Assembly (NCBI RefSeq): GCF_000241465.1
Contig: NZ_JH584235.1
Location: 2,603,210 to 2,667,209 of the forward strand
Reading direction: 5' to 3'
Source: Sphingomonas echinoides ATCC 14820
GTDB taxonomy: Bacteria; Pseudomonadota; Alphaproteobacteria; Sphingomonadales; Sphingomonadaceae
Length of the DNA: 64,000 nucleotides
Shown here: one piece after another, positions 45,694 to 54,895 of the stretch
Layout of the letters: each line of letters begins with the position of its first letter
How positions within the stretch are numbered: the stretch's first letter is position 1
The notes under the pieces: generated by a model
Database searches by the model: none
Told to the model about the DNA's origin: nothing
Seen by the model: only the letters and a program-made list of their open reading frames with translations
Position numbers and translations under genes: made by a program

Positions 45694-46926
45694 CGCTTTG
45701 TCGCGCGCATCCTGATCATCGCAGGCTCGGATTCGGGTGGCGGTGCTGGCATCCAGGCCGATATCAAGACCGTGACGATGCTCGGCGGCCACGCGATGAC
45801 CGCGATCACCGCGATCACCGCGCAGAATACGCTGGGCGTGCAGGCGGTGCTGCCGGTGCCGACCGAAATGGTGATCGCGCAGATCGAATCGTGTGTGCCG
45901 GACATTGGGATCGATGCGGTGAAGATTGGGATGATCGGGTCGGCCGAGACGGCACATGCGGTGGCGGATGTGCTGGAGAAGATCGACGCCCCGGTGGTGT
46001 TCGATCCGGTGATGGTCGCGACCAGCGGTGATGTGCTGGCCGACGCCGATACGATTGCGGCGTTCGAGCGGCTGATGCGGATTGCTACCGTGGTGACGCC
46101 GAATTTGCCGGAATTGGAGGCACTGCAAAAATCCCTCTCCCAGCGGGAGAGGGAGGGAGCCGCGGAGCGGCGGAAGGGTGAGGGTGATGTGGACGCTGCG
46201 GCGGACCCTCACCCTTCCCACGCCTTTGGCGCGGGCCCCTTCCCTCTCCCGCTGGGAGAGGGATTTTTGCTCATCAAAGGCGGGCATGGCGAAGGGGACG
46301 AGATCGTTGATCGCTTGATCGGCCCCCAAGGCGAGGTCGCGTCCTGGTCTGCCGCGCGGATCGAAACCCGCAGCACGCACGGCACCGGGTGCACGCTCGC
46401 CTCGGCGATCGCGACCTTGCTGGCAAAGGGGCAGTCGCTAACCGCAGCGGTTGCTGGCGCGCGCCAGTTCGTTCGCCTCGCGCTCCACGAGGCCCCCGGC
46501 CTTGGCGGTGGACATGGGCCGATGGGGCATCAGAACGTCCGGCTGGATCTCGGGCCCGAGCGGCGGCTCAATCAGATCACGCTCGGCCTGGCCGATTATG
46601 CCGCCTCGTGCGATTTCTACCGCACGCTCGGCCTCACCCAGATCGTTGCCACCGAGGACGCGCATTATGCGCGCTTCGAAGCACCCGGCGGCGCAACGCT
46701 TTCGATCGAGCAGTACGCGGAACCGACGGTGTTTTTCGAATGCACCGATCTCGACGCCGAGGTCGCGCGCTTGCAGGCGGCGGGGCTGGTGTTCGATCAG
46801 CCGCCGACCGACCAGCCCTGGGGCTGGCGCGAAGCGCGGCTGCGCGATCCGGCGGGCAATGCGGTGTGCCTCTACCAGGCTGGCGAGAACCGCCGCTATC
46901 CGCCATGGCGCTTGCGCAATGCCTAG
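45634..46926 (+). CDS. thiD: HMP(-P) kinase ThiD fused to a VOC domain, with repeat insert
   Basis: 430 residues. ThiD phosphorylates HMP and HMP-phosphate for thiamine synthesis: IIAGSDSGGGAGIQADIK (28-45), AITAQNTLGVQ, VVFDPVMVATSG, and catalytic Cys253 in THGTGCTLASA. Residues ~165-212 are read from a palindromic repeat (46127-46268) and replace the helix that usually precedes the IKGGH strand. From ~312 a glyoxalase/bleomycin-type (VOC) domain follows (GLADYAASCDFYRTLGL, FECTDLDAEVARLQ, RDPAGNAVCLYQ); the usual His and Glu metal ligands are not evident. Start GTG 45634 is supported by GGGGAGGG; no ATG fits. The frame is unbroken throughout. Confidence 0.85.
   Translation: MTNLPDQDSPSPNPSRQREGRFVARILIIAGSDSGGGAGIQADIKTVTMLGGHAMTAITAITAQNTLGVQAVLPVPTEMVIAQIESCVPDIGIDAVKIGMIGSAETAHAVADVLEKIDAPVVFDPVMVATSGDVLADADTIAAFERLMRIATVVTPNLPELEALQKSLSQREREGAAERRKGEGDVDAAADPHPSHAFGAGPFPLPLGEGFLLIKGGHGEGDEIVDRLIGPQGEVASWSAARIETRSTHGTGCTLASAIATLLAKGQSLTAAVAGARQFVRLALHEAPGLGGGHGPMGHQNVRLDLGPERRLNQITLGLADYAASCDFYRTLGLTQIVATEDAHYARFEAPGGATLSIEQYAEPTVFFECTDLDAEVARLQAAGLVFDQPPTDQPWGWREARLRDPAGNAVCLYQAGENRRYPPWRLRNA
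46127..46268. repeat. Palindromic repeat inside thiD, family C
   Basis: AAAAATCCCTCTCCCAGCGG... at 46127-46157 and ...CCGCTGGGAGAGGGATTTTT ending at 46268, nearly perfect inverted arms of ~30 bases, each a hairpin itself, around a GGGTGAGGGTG / CACCCTCACCC-like middle. 142 bases in total. It is wholly within the thiD reading frame, in frame. Confidence 0.85.
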
Positions 46927-47530
46927 CCTGAAACACGAAAAGCTCTGCCTTGCGCCCGTCGCTGGGGTGGATGAGGCCGGGCGCGGGCCGCTGGCCGGGC
47001 CGGTAGTGGCGGCTGCCGTTATCCTGCCGCCCAAAGGCATCCCGCGCGGGATCGACGATTCGAAGAAGCTCGCCCATGCCGACCGCGCGCGCCTGCATGA
47101 CCGGTTGCGCGCCTGCGCGATCGTGGGAATCGGCATTGTCGAGGCCGAGGAAATCGACACGCTCAACATCTATTGGGCGACGATGAAGGCGATGACGCTG
47201 GCGGTGGAGGCGCTCGGCTGTGCGCCGGGGCATGTGCTGGTGGATGGCAATCGCTTGCCCAAATGGGGCTTTGCCGCGACGCCGATCGTGAAGGGCGATT
47301 CGATCAGCCTGTCGATCGCCGCCGCCTCGATCATCGCCAAGCACACGCGCGACACGATCATGCTCGCGCATGCCGACGCGCATCCGCATTATGGCTGGCA
47401 CAGCAACAAGGGCTATGGCGCGCCCGACCATTTGCGCGCGCTGCGCGAGCATGGGCCGTGCCCGCTCCACCGCCGCAGCTTTGCACCCGTCGCGGCGGCG
47501 TATCGCGCGCGCGAAACGTTGTTGGTGTGA
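46919..47530 (+). CDS. rnhB: Ribonuclease HII
   Basis: 203 residues. Cuts RNA in RNA-DNA hybrids and single ribonucleotides in DNA. Catalytic residues Asp-Glu in VAGVDEAGRGPLAG, Asp in LVDGNRLP and Asp in AHADAHPHYG; GSKKL-like DDSKKL follows. Starts 8 bases before the end of thiD-VOC (ATG 46919). A terminator follows directly. Confidence 0.95.
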   Translation: MPSLKHEKLCLAPVAGVDEAGRGPLAGPVVAAAVILPPKGIPRGIDDSKKLAHADRARLHDRLRACAIVGIGIVEAEEIDTLNIYWATMKAMTLAVEALGCAPGHVLVDGNRLPKWGFAATPIVKGDSISLSIAAASIIAKHTRDTIMLAHADAHPHYGWHSNKGYGAPDHLRALREHGPCPLHRRSFAPVAAAYRARETLLV

Positions 47531-47534
47531 TCGC

Positions 47535-47566
47535 GGCCCCGAATTCGTTCCGGGGCCATCTTTTTT
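47535..47566 (+). terminator. Rho-independent terminator after rnhB
   Basis: GGCCCCG - 9-base loop - CGGGGCC, then ATC and a run of six T. Loop contains a GAA/TTC inner pairing around TTCG. It ends the glmM-DUF1272-thiD-rnhB unit. Confidence 0.88.
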
Positions 47567-47575
47567 CTAGCAAGT

Positions 47576-48899
<1,324 letters not shown>

Positions 48900-48908
48900 G
48901 CGCAAACC

Positions 48909-49001
48909 GTCATGCCGGACTTGTTCCGGCATCCACGGTGCCGCAAAGAACATCGCGCGGGGATGGCACCACGGTGGACCCCGGAACAAGTCCGGGGTGA
49001 C
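48909..49001. repeat. Palindromic repeat, family B, copy 1
   Basis: GTCATGCCGGACTTGTTCCG... and ...CGGAACAAGTCCGGGGTGAC, imperfect inverted arms with inner GGTGCC / GGCACC. Lies between ccrM and folP; its right end (GGGGTGAC) supplies the Shine-Dalgarno of folP 7-10 bases before the ATG. Confidence 0.8.
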
Positions 49002-49006
49002 GTACC

Positions 49007-50065
49007 ATGACCCTCCACCTCCGCCCGATCCAGTTCGTCGACACCCCGGTTGATCGCGACGGCGAGGTCGCGCGGCTGGCGGGCGGGATGCTGTGGTTCT
49101 CCGCTTATGAAGTGATCGAGGGGGGGCGGCGGCGCACCGTGCCCGTGGCCGAGCTTGGCCCGTTGCTGCGCGACGAGCGCGCTGCCTCGCTCCACGCCGC
49201 GATCACCGCGCCGCGCCCGCCGCTGGTGCTGGGCGAGCGGACGTTGCGCTTTGACCAGCCGCTGGTCGCGGGCATCCTCAACGTGACGCCCGACAGTTTT
49301 TCGGACGGCGGTGCGGTGCATGACGATCCGGCCGCCGCCGCCAGTGCGGGTGTGGCGATGGCGGAGGCCGGTGCCGCGCTGATCGACGTTGGCGGCGAAT
49401 CGACCCGGCCCGGGGCCGCGACGGTGTGGGAAGGCGATGAGATCGCGCGTGTCGTGCCGGTGATCGAACGCCTCGCGCGCAGCGGAACGCTCGTTTCGAT
49501 CGACACGCGCAAGGCGGCGGTGATGGAGGCGGCGCTGGGCGCAGGGGCGGCGATCGTCAACGATGTCGCCGCGCTTTTGTGGGACGATCGCGCGCTGGAG
49601 GTGGTGGCGAAGGCGGGCTGCCCAGTCGTGCTGATGCATTCGCCCGATCCGGCCAAGGGCGGCCATGGCGGGGTGGGCTATCACGATGTGCTGGTCGAGG
49701 TGTTCGACTGGCTGGAGGCGCGGATTGCGGCGGTCGTCGCGGGCGGGGTCGACCGGTCGCGGATCATCGTCGATCCCGGCATCGGCTTTGGCAAATCGCT
49801 GTCGGACAATCTCGCGCTGATCAACGGCCTTGCGCTGTTGCACGGTCTCGGCTGCCCCATCCTGCTGGGTGCAAGCCGCAAGCGCCTGATTGGCGCGCTG
49901 TCCAATGAAGCGCCCGCGCGCGAGCGCCTTGGCGGATCGATCGCGCTGGCGATGGCGGGCGTGGCGGCGGGCGCTCAGGTGCTGCGGGTGCATGATGTCG
50001 CGGAAACGGCGCAGACGGTGCGCGTCTGGCGTGGCTTGCGCGATCGGGCACTGGTCGGACGCTAG
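49007..50065 (+). CDS. folP: Dihydropteroate synthase
   Basis: 352 residues. Joins p-aminobenzoate to the pterin pyrophosphate made by FolK; the target of sulfonamides. Signatures: LNVTPDSFSDGG, DVGGESTRPGA, VSIDTRKAAV, NDVAA, DPGIGFGKS, and GASRKRLIG. The first ~85 residues are an N-terminal extension, absent from E. coli FolP, with no recognised motif but common in alphaproteobacteria. Confidence 0.95.
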   Translation: MTLHLRPIQFVDTPVDRDGEVARLAGGMLWFSAYEVIEGGRRRTVPVAELGPLLRDERAASLHAAITAPRPPLVLGERTLRFDQPLVAGILNVTPDSFSDGGAVHDDPAAAASAGVAMAEAGAALIDVGGESTRPGAATVWEGDEIARVVPVIERLARSGTLVSIDTRKAAVMEAALGAGAAIVNDVAALLWDDRALEVVAKAGCPVVLMHSPDPAKGGHGGVGYHDVLVEVFDWLEARIAAVVAGGVDRSRIIVDPGIGFGKSLSDNLALINGLALLHGLGCPILLGASRKRLIGALSNEAPARERLGGSIALAMAGVAAGAQVLRVHDVAETAQTVRVWRGLRDRALVGR

Positions 50066-50107
50066 CGGCACGGGTAACCCAGCCATCAGGTTGGAGGGAG
50101 GACGCCC

Positions 50108-50992
50108 ATGATTATCGATTCCGGCCCGCGCCTGCGTCAGATTTTTGCGGAGGTGTGGCGACCGCTGCTCGTTTTGTTCGTGTGGGATGTGGTGGTGACG
50201 GGCGGCTATTACCTGCTCCCCTTCCACGCGCCGTCGCTGCCGTTGACGCTGTTCGGGTCGGCACTGGCGCTGTTTCTGGGGTTTCGCAGCACCTCGGCCT
50301 ATCAGCGCTGGTGGGAAGGGCGCGTCCTATGGGGCGCAATGATCAACGCCTCGCGCAGCCTGTCGCGCACGGTGCGCAGTTACCTGCCCGATGCGGAAGG
50401 CCGCGATCTGCAACGCGCGATCATCCTGCGCCAGATCACGTATGTGAACGTGCTGCGGTGTCAGTTGCGGCGGCAGGACCCCAAGCCCGAGGTGGAGCGC
50501 TTCCTGTCACCGGACGAAGCCAAGCCCTCGCTCGCGCGCACCAACACCGCCAATGGCATCCTTGATGGTACGGGCCGCCGGATCGACCATGCGCGCGCGC
50601 TCGGCTGGATCGACACCGTGCAACAAGCGGCGATCGAGCGGCTCCTGGTCGATATCACCAACGCACAGGGCGGCATGGAGCGGCTGAAGAACACCCCTTT
50701 GCCCAATCAATATCGCTTCTTCCCCGAGCTGTTTACCCGGTTGTTCTGCGTGCTGCTGCCGATTGGGCTGGTCGAGACGCTGGAATTTGCCACGCCGATC
50801 GGGTCGACCGTGGCGGGGGCGATGTTCCTCGCGGTGCTGCGGATTGGCGACGATCTGGTCGATCCCTTCGCCAATACCGTGCACGACGTGCCGCTGAGCG
50901 CGATGTGCCGCACGATCGAGATCGACCTGCTGCAAGCGTTGGGCGATCCTGCTCCCGAACCGATGCGTCCGGTCAAAGGGATCCTCTGGTAG
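50108..50992 (+). CDS. Bestrophin family membrane protein
   Basis: 294 residues, about four membrane spans. FGSALALFLGFRSTSAYQRW and the W-rich, RWWEGR segment are the bestrophin/RFP-TM signature, with the RQITYVNVLR region and FANTVHDVPLS C-terminal motif. Homologs are sodium- or anion-selective pentameric channels. A strong GGAGGGAGGA precedes ATG 50108. Confidence 0.88.
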   Translation: MIIDSGPRLRQIFAEVWRPLLVLFVWDVVVTGGYYLLPFHAPSLPLTLFGSALALFLGFRSTSAYQRWWEGRVLWGAMINASRSLSRTVRSYLPDAEGRDLQRAIILRQITYVNVLRCQLRRQDPKPEVERFLSPDEAKPSLARTNTANGILDGTGRRIDHARALGWIDTVQQAAIERLLVDITNAQGGMERLKNTPLPNQYRFFPELFTRLFCVLLPIGLVETLEFATPIGSTVAGAMFLAVLRIGDDLVDPFANTVHDVPLSAMCRTIEIDLLQALGDPAPEPMRPVKGILW

Positions 50993-51027
50993 GGGAAGGG
51001 CGGTAGTCGCCTACCGCCCACCGCAGA

Positions 51028-51369
51028 TCAGCAGCCGTTCTTGCGATTCTGCGCCGCGTCATGCTTCTTGTCGAGATGCTTGCCGAGCAGGGCACCACCA
51101 ACGCCGCCTGCCAGCGTGCCGAGCACGCCGCCGCCCAGCACATTGCCCGCGACCGCGCCGCCGACGCCACCGGCGATCGCGCCGGTCGTGCCGCTGCTGC
51201 GCTTGCAGCGATAATAACGGCCGTCTTGCCCGCGATAGGTGCGTTGGTCGTCCTGGCGCTCATATCGGCGGTCGCGGTCATCGCGATCTTGCGCGGCGGC
51301 CATGGTCGGCAGGGCCGCCGGGATCATCGACAGCACGGCCAGCGCCGCGAAAACGGATTTCTTCGACAT
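51028..51369 (-). CDS. Secreted glycine-zipper (2TM) protein
   Basis: 113 residues: signal peptide (SVFAALAVLSMIPAALPTMA), a charged Arg/Asp/Tyr-rich linker (QDRDDRDRRYERQDD) and a glycine-zipper 2TM domain (AGGVGGAVAGNVLGGG, LAGGVGGALLGK). Two Cys flank it. These proteins sit in the outer membrane or periplasm, often in stress responses. ATG 51369 has GGAGGAGA upstream. Confidence 0.88.
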   Translation of the reverse strand: MSKKSVFAALAVLSMIPAALPTMAAAQDRDDRDRRYERQDDQRTYRGQDGRYYRCKRSSGTTGAIAGGVGGAVAGNVLGGGVLGTLAGGVGGALLGKHLDKKHDAAQNRKNGC

Positions 51370-51458
51370 GGGTAATCTCCTCCACACTGTAACAGACAGC
51401 GCCGCAGATATTTCCGCATCGGCTCTGAATTTGCGATGAAGCGATCGTACAGCCGCGG

Positions 51459-52883
51459 TTAGGCCGCAGCGTTATCGATCCCCAATTCGCCGAGCTTCCT
51501 ATACAGGGTCGAACGCCCGATGCCGAGCCGACGCGCCACTTCGGTCATGCGCCCGCGATAATGGCCGATCGCAAGCCGGATGACATCGGCCTCGATTTCC
51601 TCGAGCGCGCGCAAATTGCCATCGGCATGGAACAGCGTGACGCCGCCGCTGGTCGCCATCGGCACCGGAGTCGGCGTGGTGTGGCGCTGCCCGCCCAGCG
51701 CCGCGATCTGCGGGAAATCCGCGCGGGTCAGCGCCGATCCGTCGCATAAGACGGCGGCGCGGAACAAGGCGTTCTGCAGCTGGCGGACATTGCCAGGCCA
51801 GTCATACCGTCCCAGCAAGGCGAGCGCATCGTCGGTAATGCCAAGCTGGCGCAGGCCCGGCTGCTGCGCGATGCGGGCCAGCAAATGGCGGGCGAGCGCC
51901 GGAATATCGCCGGTACGTTCGCGTAAAGGCGGGATCGTCACCTGCACGACGTTGAGGCGGTAATAGAGATCTTCGCGGAAACGCCCGGCCTCGACTTCCT
52001 CGATCAAGCGCTTGTTGGTGGCAGCGATGACGCGAACATCGACTTCGCGAACATGGCGTGCGCCGATCGGTTGGATCTCGCCCGATTGCAGCACGCGCAG
52101 CAATTTGACCTGCGCCTCCAGCGGCATTTCGCCGATTTCGTCGAGGAACAAGGTGCCGCCATCGGCAAGCTGGAAACGCCCGATCTTGCGCTCGAACGCG
52201 CCGGTAAAGGCACCCTTTTCATGGCCGAACAGCTCGGATTCGACGAGATTGGGCGGCAGCGCGCCGCAATTGACCGCGACCATCGGCTTCTTGTTGCGCG
52301 GCGAGGCGGCGTGGATCGCCTCGGCGACGACTTCCTTGCCGACGCCGCTCTCTCCCTCGAGCAGCACCGGCACGCGCGCGCGCGCGGCCTTGGCGGCGAT
52401 GGCGAGCGCGGCGCGGAAATCGGGGGCCGAACCGACGATCTCGTCAAACGCCAGCAGCGCCGGGATCTTTTCGGTGAGCGGCCGCAATTCGCCCGCCGCC
52501 TTGCCCGCGACCGCCGCATCGAGCGCGCCGAGCAGCCGTTCGGGCGCGAGCGGCTTGACCAGGAAATCGGTGGCACCGCTGCGCATCGCCGCGACCGCTT
52601 GCGCGACCGAGCCATTGGCGGTGAGCAGCAACAGCGGCAAATCGGGACGGCGGGCGCGGATTTCGTCGATCAGCGCGCTCGGATCGGCTTCGGGGGCCCA
52701 TTGGTCGAGCAAGACGGCATCAAGCTGCATCCCGTCGGGCGTGCCGAGCATCGCGATCGCCATTTCGCCGTCGGCCGCGAACACCGCGCGCCAGCCACGC
52801 CGCACCGCGATCGCCGCGACGAGGCGGCGCTGCGCGGGTTCGTCGTCGATCAACATCAGCAGGCGCTGTCCGTTGCGCGTCAT
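51459..52883 (-). CDS. NtrC-family sigma-54-dependent response regulator
   Basis: 474 residues. Receiver domain (1-125): Asp13-Asp14, phosphoacceptor Asp60 (VLLDQW) and Lys110 (LVKP). AAA+ domain: Walker A GESGVGKE (177-184), GAFTGA (224-229) that contacts sigma-54, Walker B LFLDEIGE. Fis-type helix-turn-helix at the C-terminus (VARRLGIGRSTLYRKLGEL). No sensor kinase gene is adjacent, so the partner is encoded elsewhere. Divergent from coxIV-pnt across 212 bases without a further gene. Confidence 0.93.
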   Translation of the reverse strand: MTRNGQRLLMLIDDEPAQRRLVAAIAVRRGWRAVFAADGEMAIAMLGTPDGMQLDAVLLDQWAPEADPSALIDEIRARRPDLPLLLLTANGSVAQAVAAMRSGATDFLVKPLAPERLLGALDAAVAGKAAGELRPLTEKIPALLAFDEIVGSAPDFRAALAIAAKAARARVPVLLEGESGVGKEVVAEAIHAASPRNKKPMVAVNCGALPPNLVESELFGHEKGAFTGAFERKIGRFQLADGGTLFLDEIGEMPLEAQVKLLRVLQSGEIQPIGARHVREVDVRVIAATNKRLIEEVEAGRFREDLYYRLNVVQVTIPPLRERTGDIPALARHLLARIAQQPGLRQLGITDDALALLGRYDWPGNVRQLQNALFRAAVLCDGSALTRADFPQIAALGGQRHTTPTPVPMATSGGVTLFHADGNLRALEEIEADVIRLAIGHYRGRMTEVARRLGIGRSTLYRKLGELGIDNAAA

Positions 52884-53095
52884 GCTTTACCCCAATGCGT
52901 GCCAAATCCAGCCGCCTGCCATAGCGACAAGGTATGAAAGCGGGCTTAAACGCCCCGTCCTGGGACGGGTGGGACACAGCGGCACGATGGCACGCGCGCC
53001 CTGTAACAAATGTAAGGGGGGTTGAGGGCCCAGGCTGTGCGGGCTAAGCACGGGTCCGAAGCGGGGGTAACCCCGGATCTTCGAGGGGAGAAACG

Positions 53096-53224
53096 ATGGC
53101 TGCCGATAGCGAGCTGCAAGTTCACCGCGCGACCTATGAAAAGGTCATTGCCGTCCTGAAATATGGTGCGATCGCGTGCTTCATCATCGCGTTCGTGGTG
53201 GTGTGGCTGATCTCGGGCAAATAA
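53096..53224 (+). CDS. aa3-type cytochrome c oxidase subunit IV (small)
   Basis: 42 residues. MAADSELQVHRATYEKVIAV followed by one membrane helix ending VVWLISGK. This is the small bacterial COX4 (PF07835-type) subunit that binds the aa3 oxidase. In many alphaproteobacteria it is encoded just before pntAA, as here (2 bases apart). GGGGAGAAACG lies before the ATG. Confidence 0.88.
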   Translation: MAADSELQVHRATYEKVIAVLKYGAIACFIIAFVVVWLISGK

Positions 53225-53226
53225 GC

Positions 53227-54354
53227 GTGAAGATCGCTGTCCTGCGTGAAACCGCCGAGGGTGAGCGCCGCGTTGCCGCCACCCCCGAAACCGTCAAGAA
53301 ATTCGTGGGCCTTGGTGCCAGCGTCGCGGTCGAAAGCGGCGCGGGGCTGACCGCCTCGATCGCCGATGCCGATTATGCCGCCGCCGGGGCGAGCGTTGCC
53401 GACCGCGCCGCGACGCTGGCCGGGGCGGAAATCGTGCTGGGCGTGCAGGGGCCTGCCGCCGATACGCTGAGCGGTGTCGCGCCCGGCGCATGGCTTGCCG
53501 CCGCGCTCAACCCCTTTGCCGACCGCGCGCGGATCGAGGGGTATGCGGCAGCCGGTCTTGAAGCGCTGGCGATGGAATTCATGCCGCGCATCACCCGCGC
53601 GCAATCGATGGACATCCTGTCGTCGCAGTCGAACCTTGCCGGGTATAAAGCGGTGCTCGATGCGGCGAGCGTCTATGGCCGCGCCTTTCCGATGATGATG
53701 ACGGCGGCGGGGACTGTGTCCGCCGCGCGCGTGTTCGTGATGGGCGTTGGCGTCGCCGGATTGCAGGCGATCGCCACCGCACGGCGTCTCGGCGCGCAAG
53801 TCTCGGCGACCGACGTACGCTCGGCGACCAAGGAGCAGATTCTGTCGCTGGGTGCCAAACCGGTCTTCGTCGAATCGGTCGCTGGGATCGAGGGCGAAGG
53901 CTCGGGCGGCTATGCTGGCGAGATGAGCCCGGAATATCAGGCGGCGCAGGCCGAACTGGTATCGTCGCACATCGCCAAGCAGGACATTGTTATTACGACC
54001 GCGCTGATTCCGGGACGGCCCGCGCCGCGGCTGATCTCGGCGGCGCAGGTGGCGAGTATGCGGCCGGGCTCGGTGATCGTCGATCTCGCGGTCGAAAGCG
54101 GCGGCAATGTCGAGGGCGCGGTGGCGGGGGAGACCGTGGTGGTGAATGGCGTGTCGATCGTCGGGCATCGCAACGTCGCGTCGCGGCTGGCGGCGGACGC
54201 CTCGGCCTTGTTCTCGCGCAACCTGTTCAATTTCCTCAGCGCGTTTTGGGACAAGGAGGCGGGCAAGCCCGTGCTCGATGCCGAAATCGGCGACGCGATC
54301 CGGCTGACGCAAGGCGGCAAGATCGTCAACGCACGGTTGCTCCCGGCGGCATGA
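53227..54354 (+). CDS. pntAA: NAD(P) transhydrogenase subunit alpha part 1
   Basis: 375 residues, cytoplasmic NAD(H)-binding domain I of the proton-translocating transhydrogenase. RETAEGERRVAATPETVK near the start, VMGVGVAGLQAIATARRLGA (dinucleotide fold) and SGGNVEGAVAG are family blocks. GTG start. The enzyme uses the proton gradient to reduce NADP with NADH. Split alpha subunits are typical of alphaproteobacteria. Confidence 0.95.
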   Translation: MKIAVLRETAEGERRVAATPETVKKFVGLGASVAVESGAGLTASIADADYAAAGASVADRAATLAGAEIVLGVQGPAADTLSGVAPGAWLAAALNPFADRARIEGYAAAGLEALAMEFMPRITRAQSMDILSSQSNLAGYKAVLDAASVYGRAFPMMMTAAGTVSAARVFVMGVGVAGLQAIATARRLGAQVSATDVRSATKEQILSLGAKPVFVESVAGIEGEGSGGYAGEMSPEYQAAQAELVSSHIAKQDIVITTALIPGRPAPRLISAAQVASMRPGSVIVDLAVESGGNVEGAVAGETVVVNGVSIVGHRNVASRLAADASALFSRNLFNFLSAFWDKEAGKPVLDAEIGDAIRLTQGGKIVNARLLPAA

Positions 54355-54476
54355 GCGCTGCTGTCCTACACGCCCCCGTTTCGCTACCCTTGATCGGGTG
54401 CAAGCCCGTCCGAATTTTTTCTTTTTTCTCTGCGATACGGGCGAGCATCCTGAAATTTGAGAGGTTCTGATCGGCC

Positions 54477-54785
54477 ATGGACTTTATCTCGATCCTTTCG
54501 ATCTTCGTTATGGCCTGCTTCGTCGGCTATTACGTCGTGTGGTCGGTCACGCCCGCGTTGCACACACCGTTGATGGCGGTGACCAATGCGATTTCCTCGG
54601 TGATTATCGTCGGTGCGCTGATCGCGGCGGCGGCGGCCGGGATCGGTGAGGGCGGGGCGACGTCGAAATGGCTCGGGCTGCTCGCGGTGGTGCTGGCGAG
54701 CGTCAACATCTTCGGGGGCTTTGCGGTCACTGCGCGGATGCTGGCGATGTATAAGAAGAAGGCTCCTGCTGGGGCTAAACACTGA
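54477..54785 (+). CDS. pntAB: NAD(P) transhydrogenase subunit alpha part 2
   Basis: 102 residues, four membrane helices, the alpha-subunit transmembrane part. [20 protein letters not shown] is diagnostic, and [16 protein letters not shown] ends the last span. 122 bases after pntAA; that gap shows nothing recognisable. A repeat lies after it. Confidence 0.94.
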   Translation: MDFISILSIFVMACFVGYYVVWSVTPALHTPLMAVTNAISSVIIVGALIAAAAAGIGEGGATSKWLGLLAVVLASVNIFGGFAVTARMLAMYKKKAPAGAKH

Positions 54786-54790
54786 ATTTC

Positions 54791-54876
54791 GTCACCCCGG
54801 CCTTGTGCCGGGGTCCACTCATCCACTGACGCTAAGGCTATTGGCGCGGTGGACCCCGGCACAAGGCCGGGGTGAC
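54791..54876. repeat. Palindromic repeat, family B, copy 2
   Basis: A perfect 28-base inverted repeat: GTCACCCCGGCCTTGTGCCG... (54791-54818) and ...CGGCACAAGGCCGGGGTGAC (54849-54876), with a 30-base loop. Lies between pntAB and pntB inside the operon, so its transcript would form a very stable hairpin. Confidence 0.9.
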
Positions 54877-54895
54877 GGCAAGGGGTTGAAGACAC

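Noticed and set aside
52884-53095. Sigma-54 promoter next to the NtrC-type regulator
   Set aside because: A TGGCAC occurs but the GC of the -12 element is absent at the right distance.
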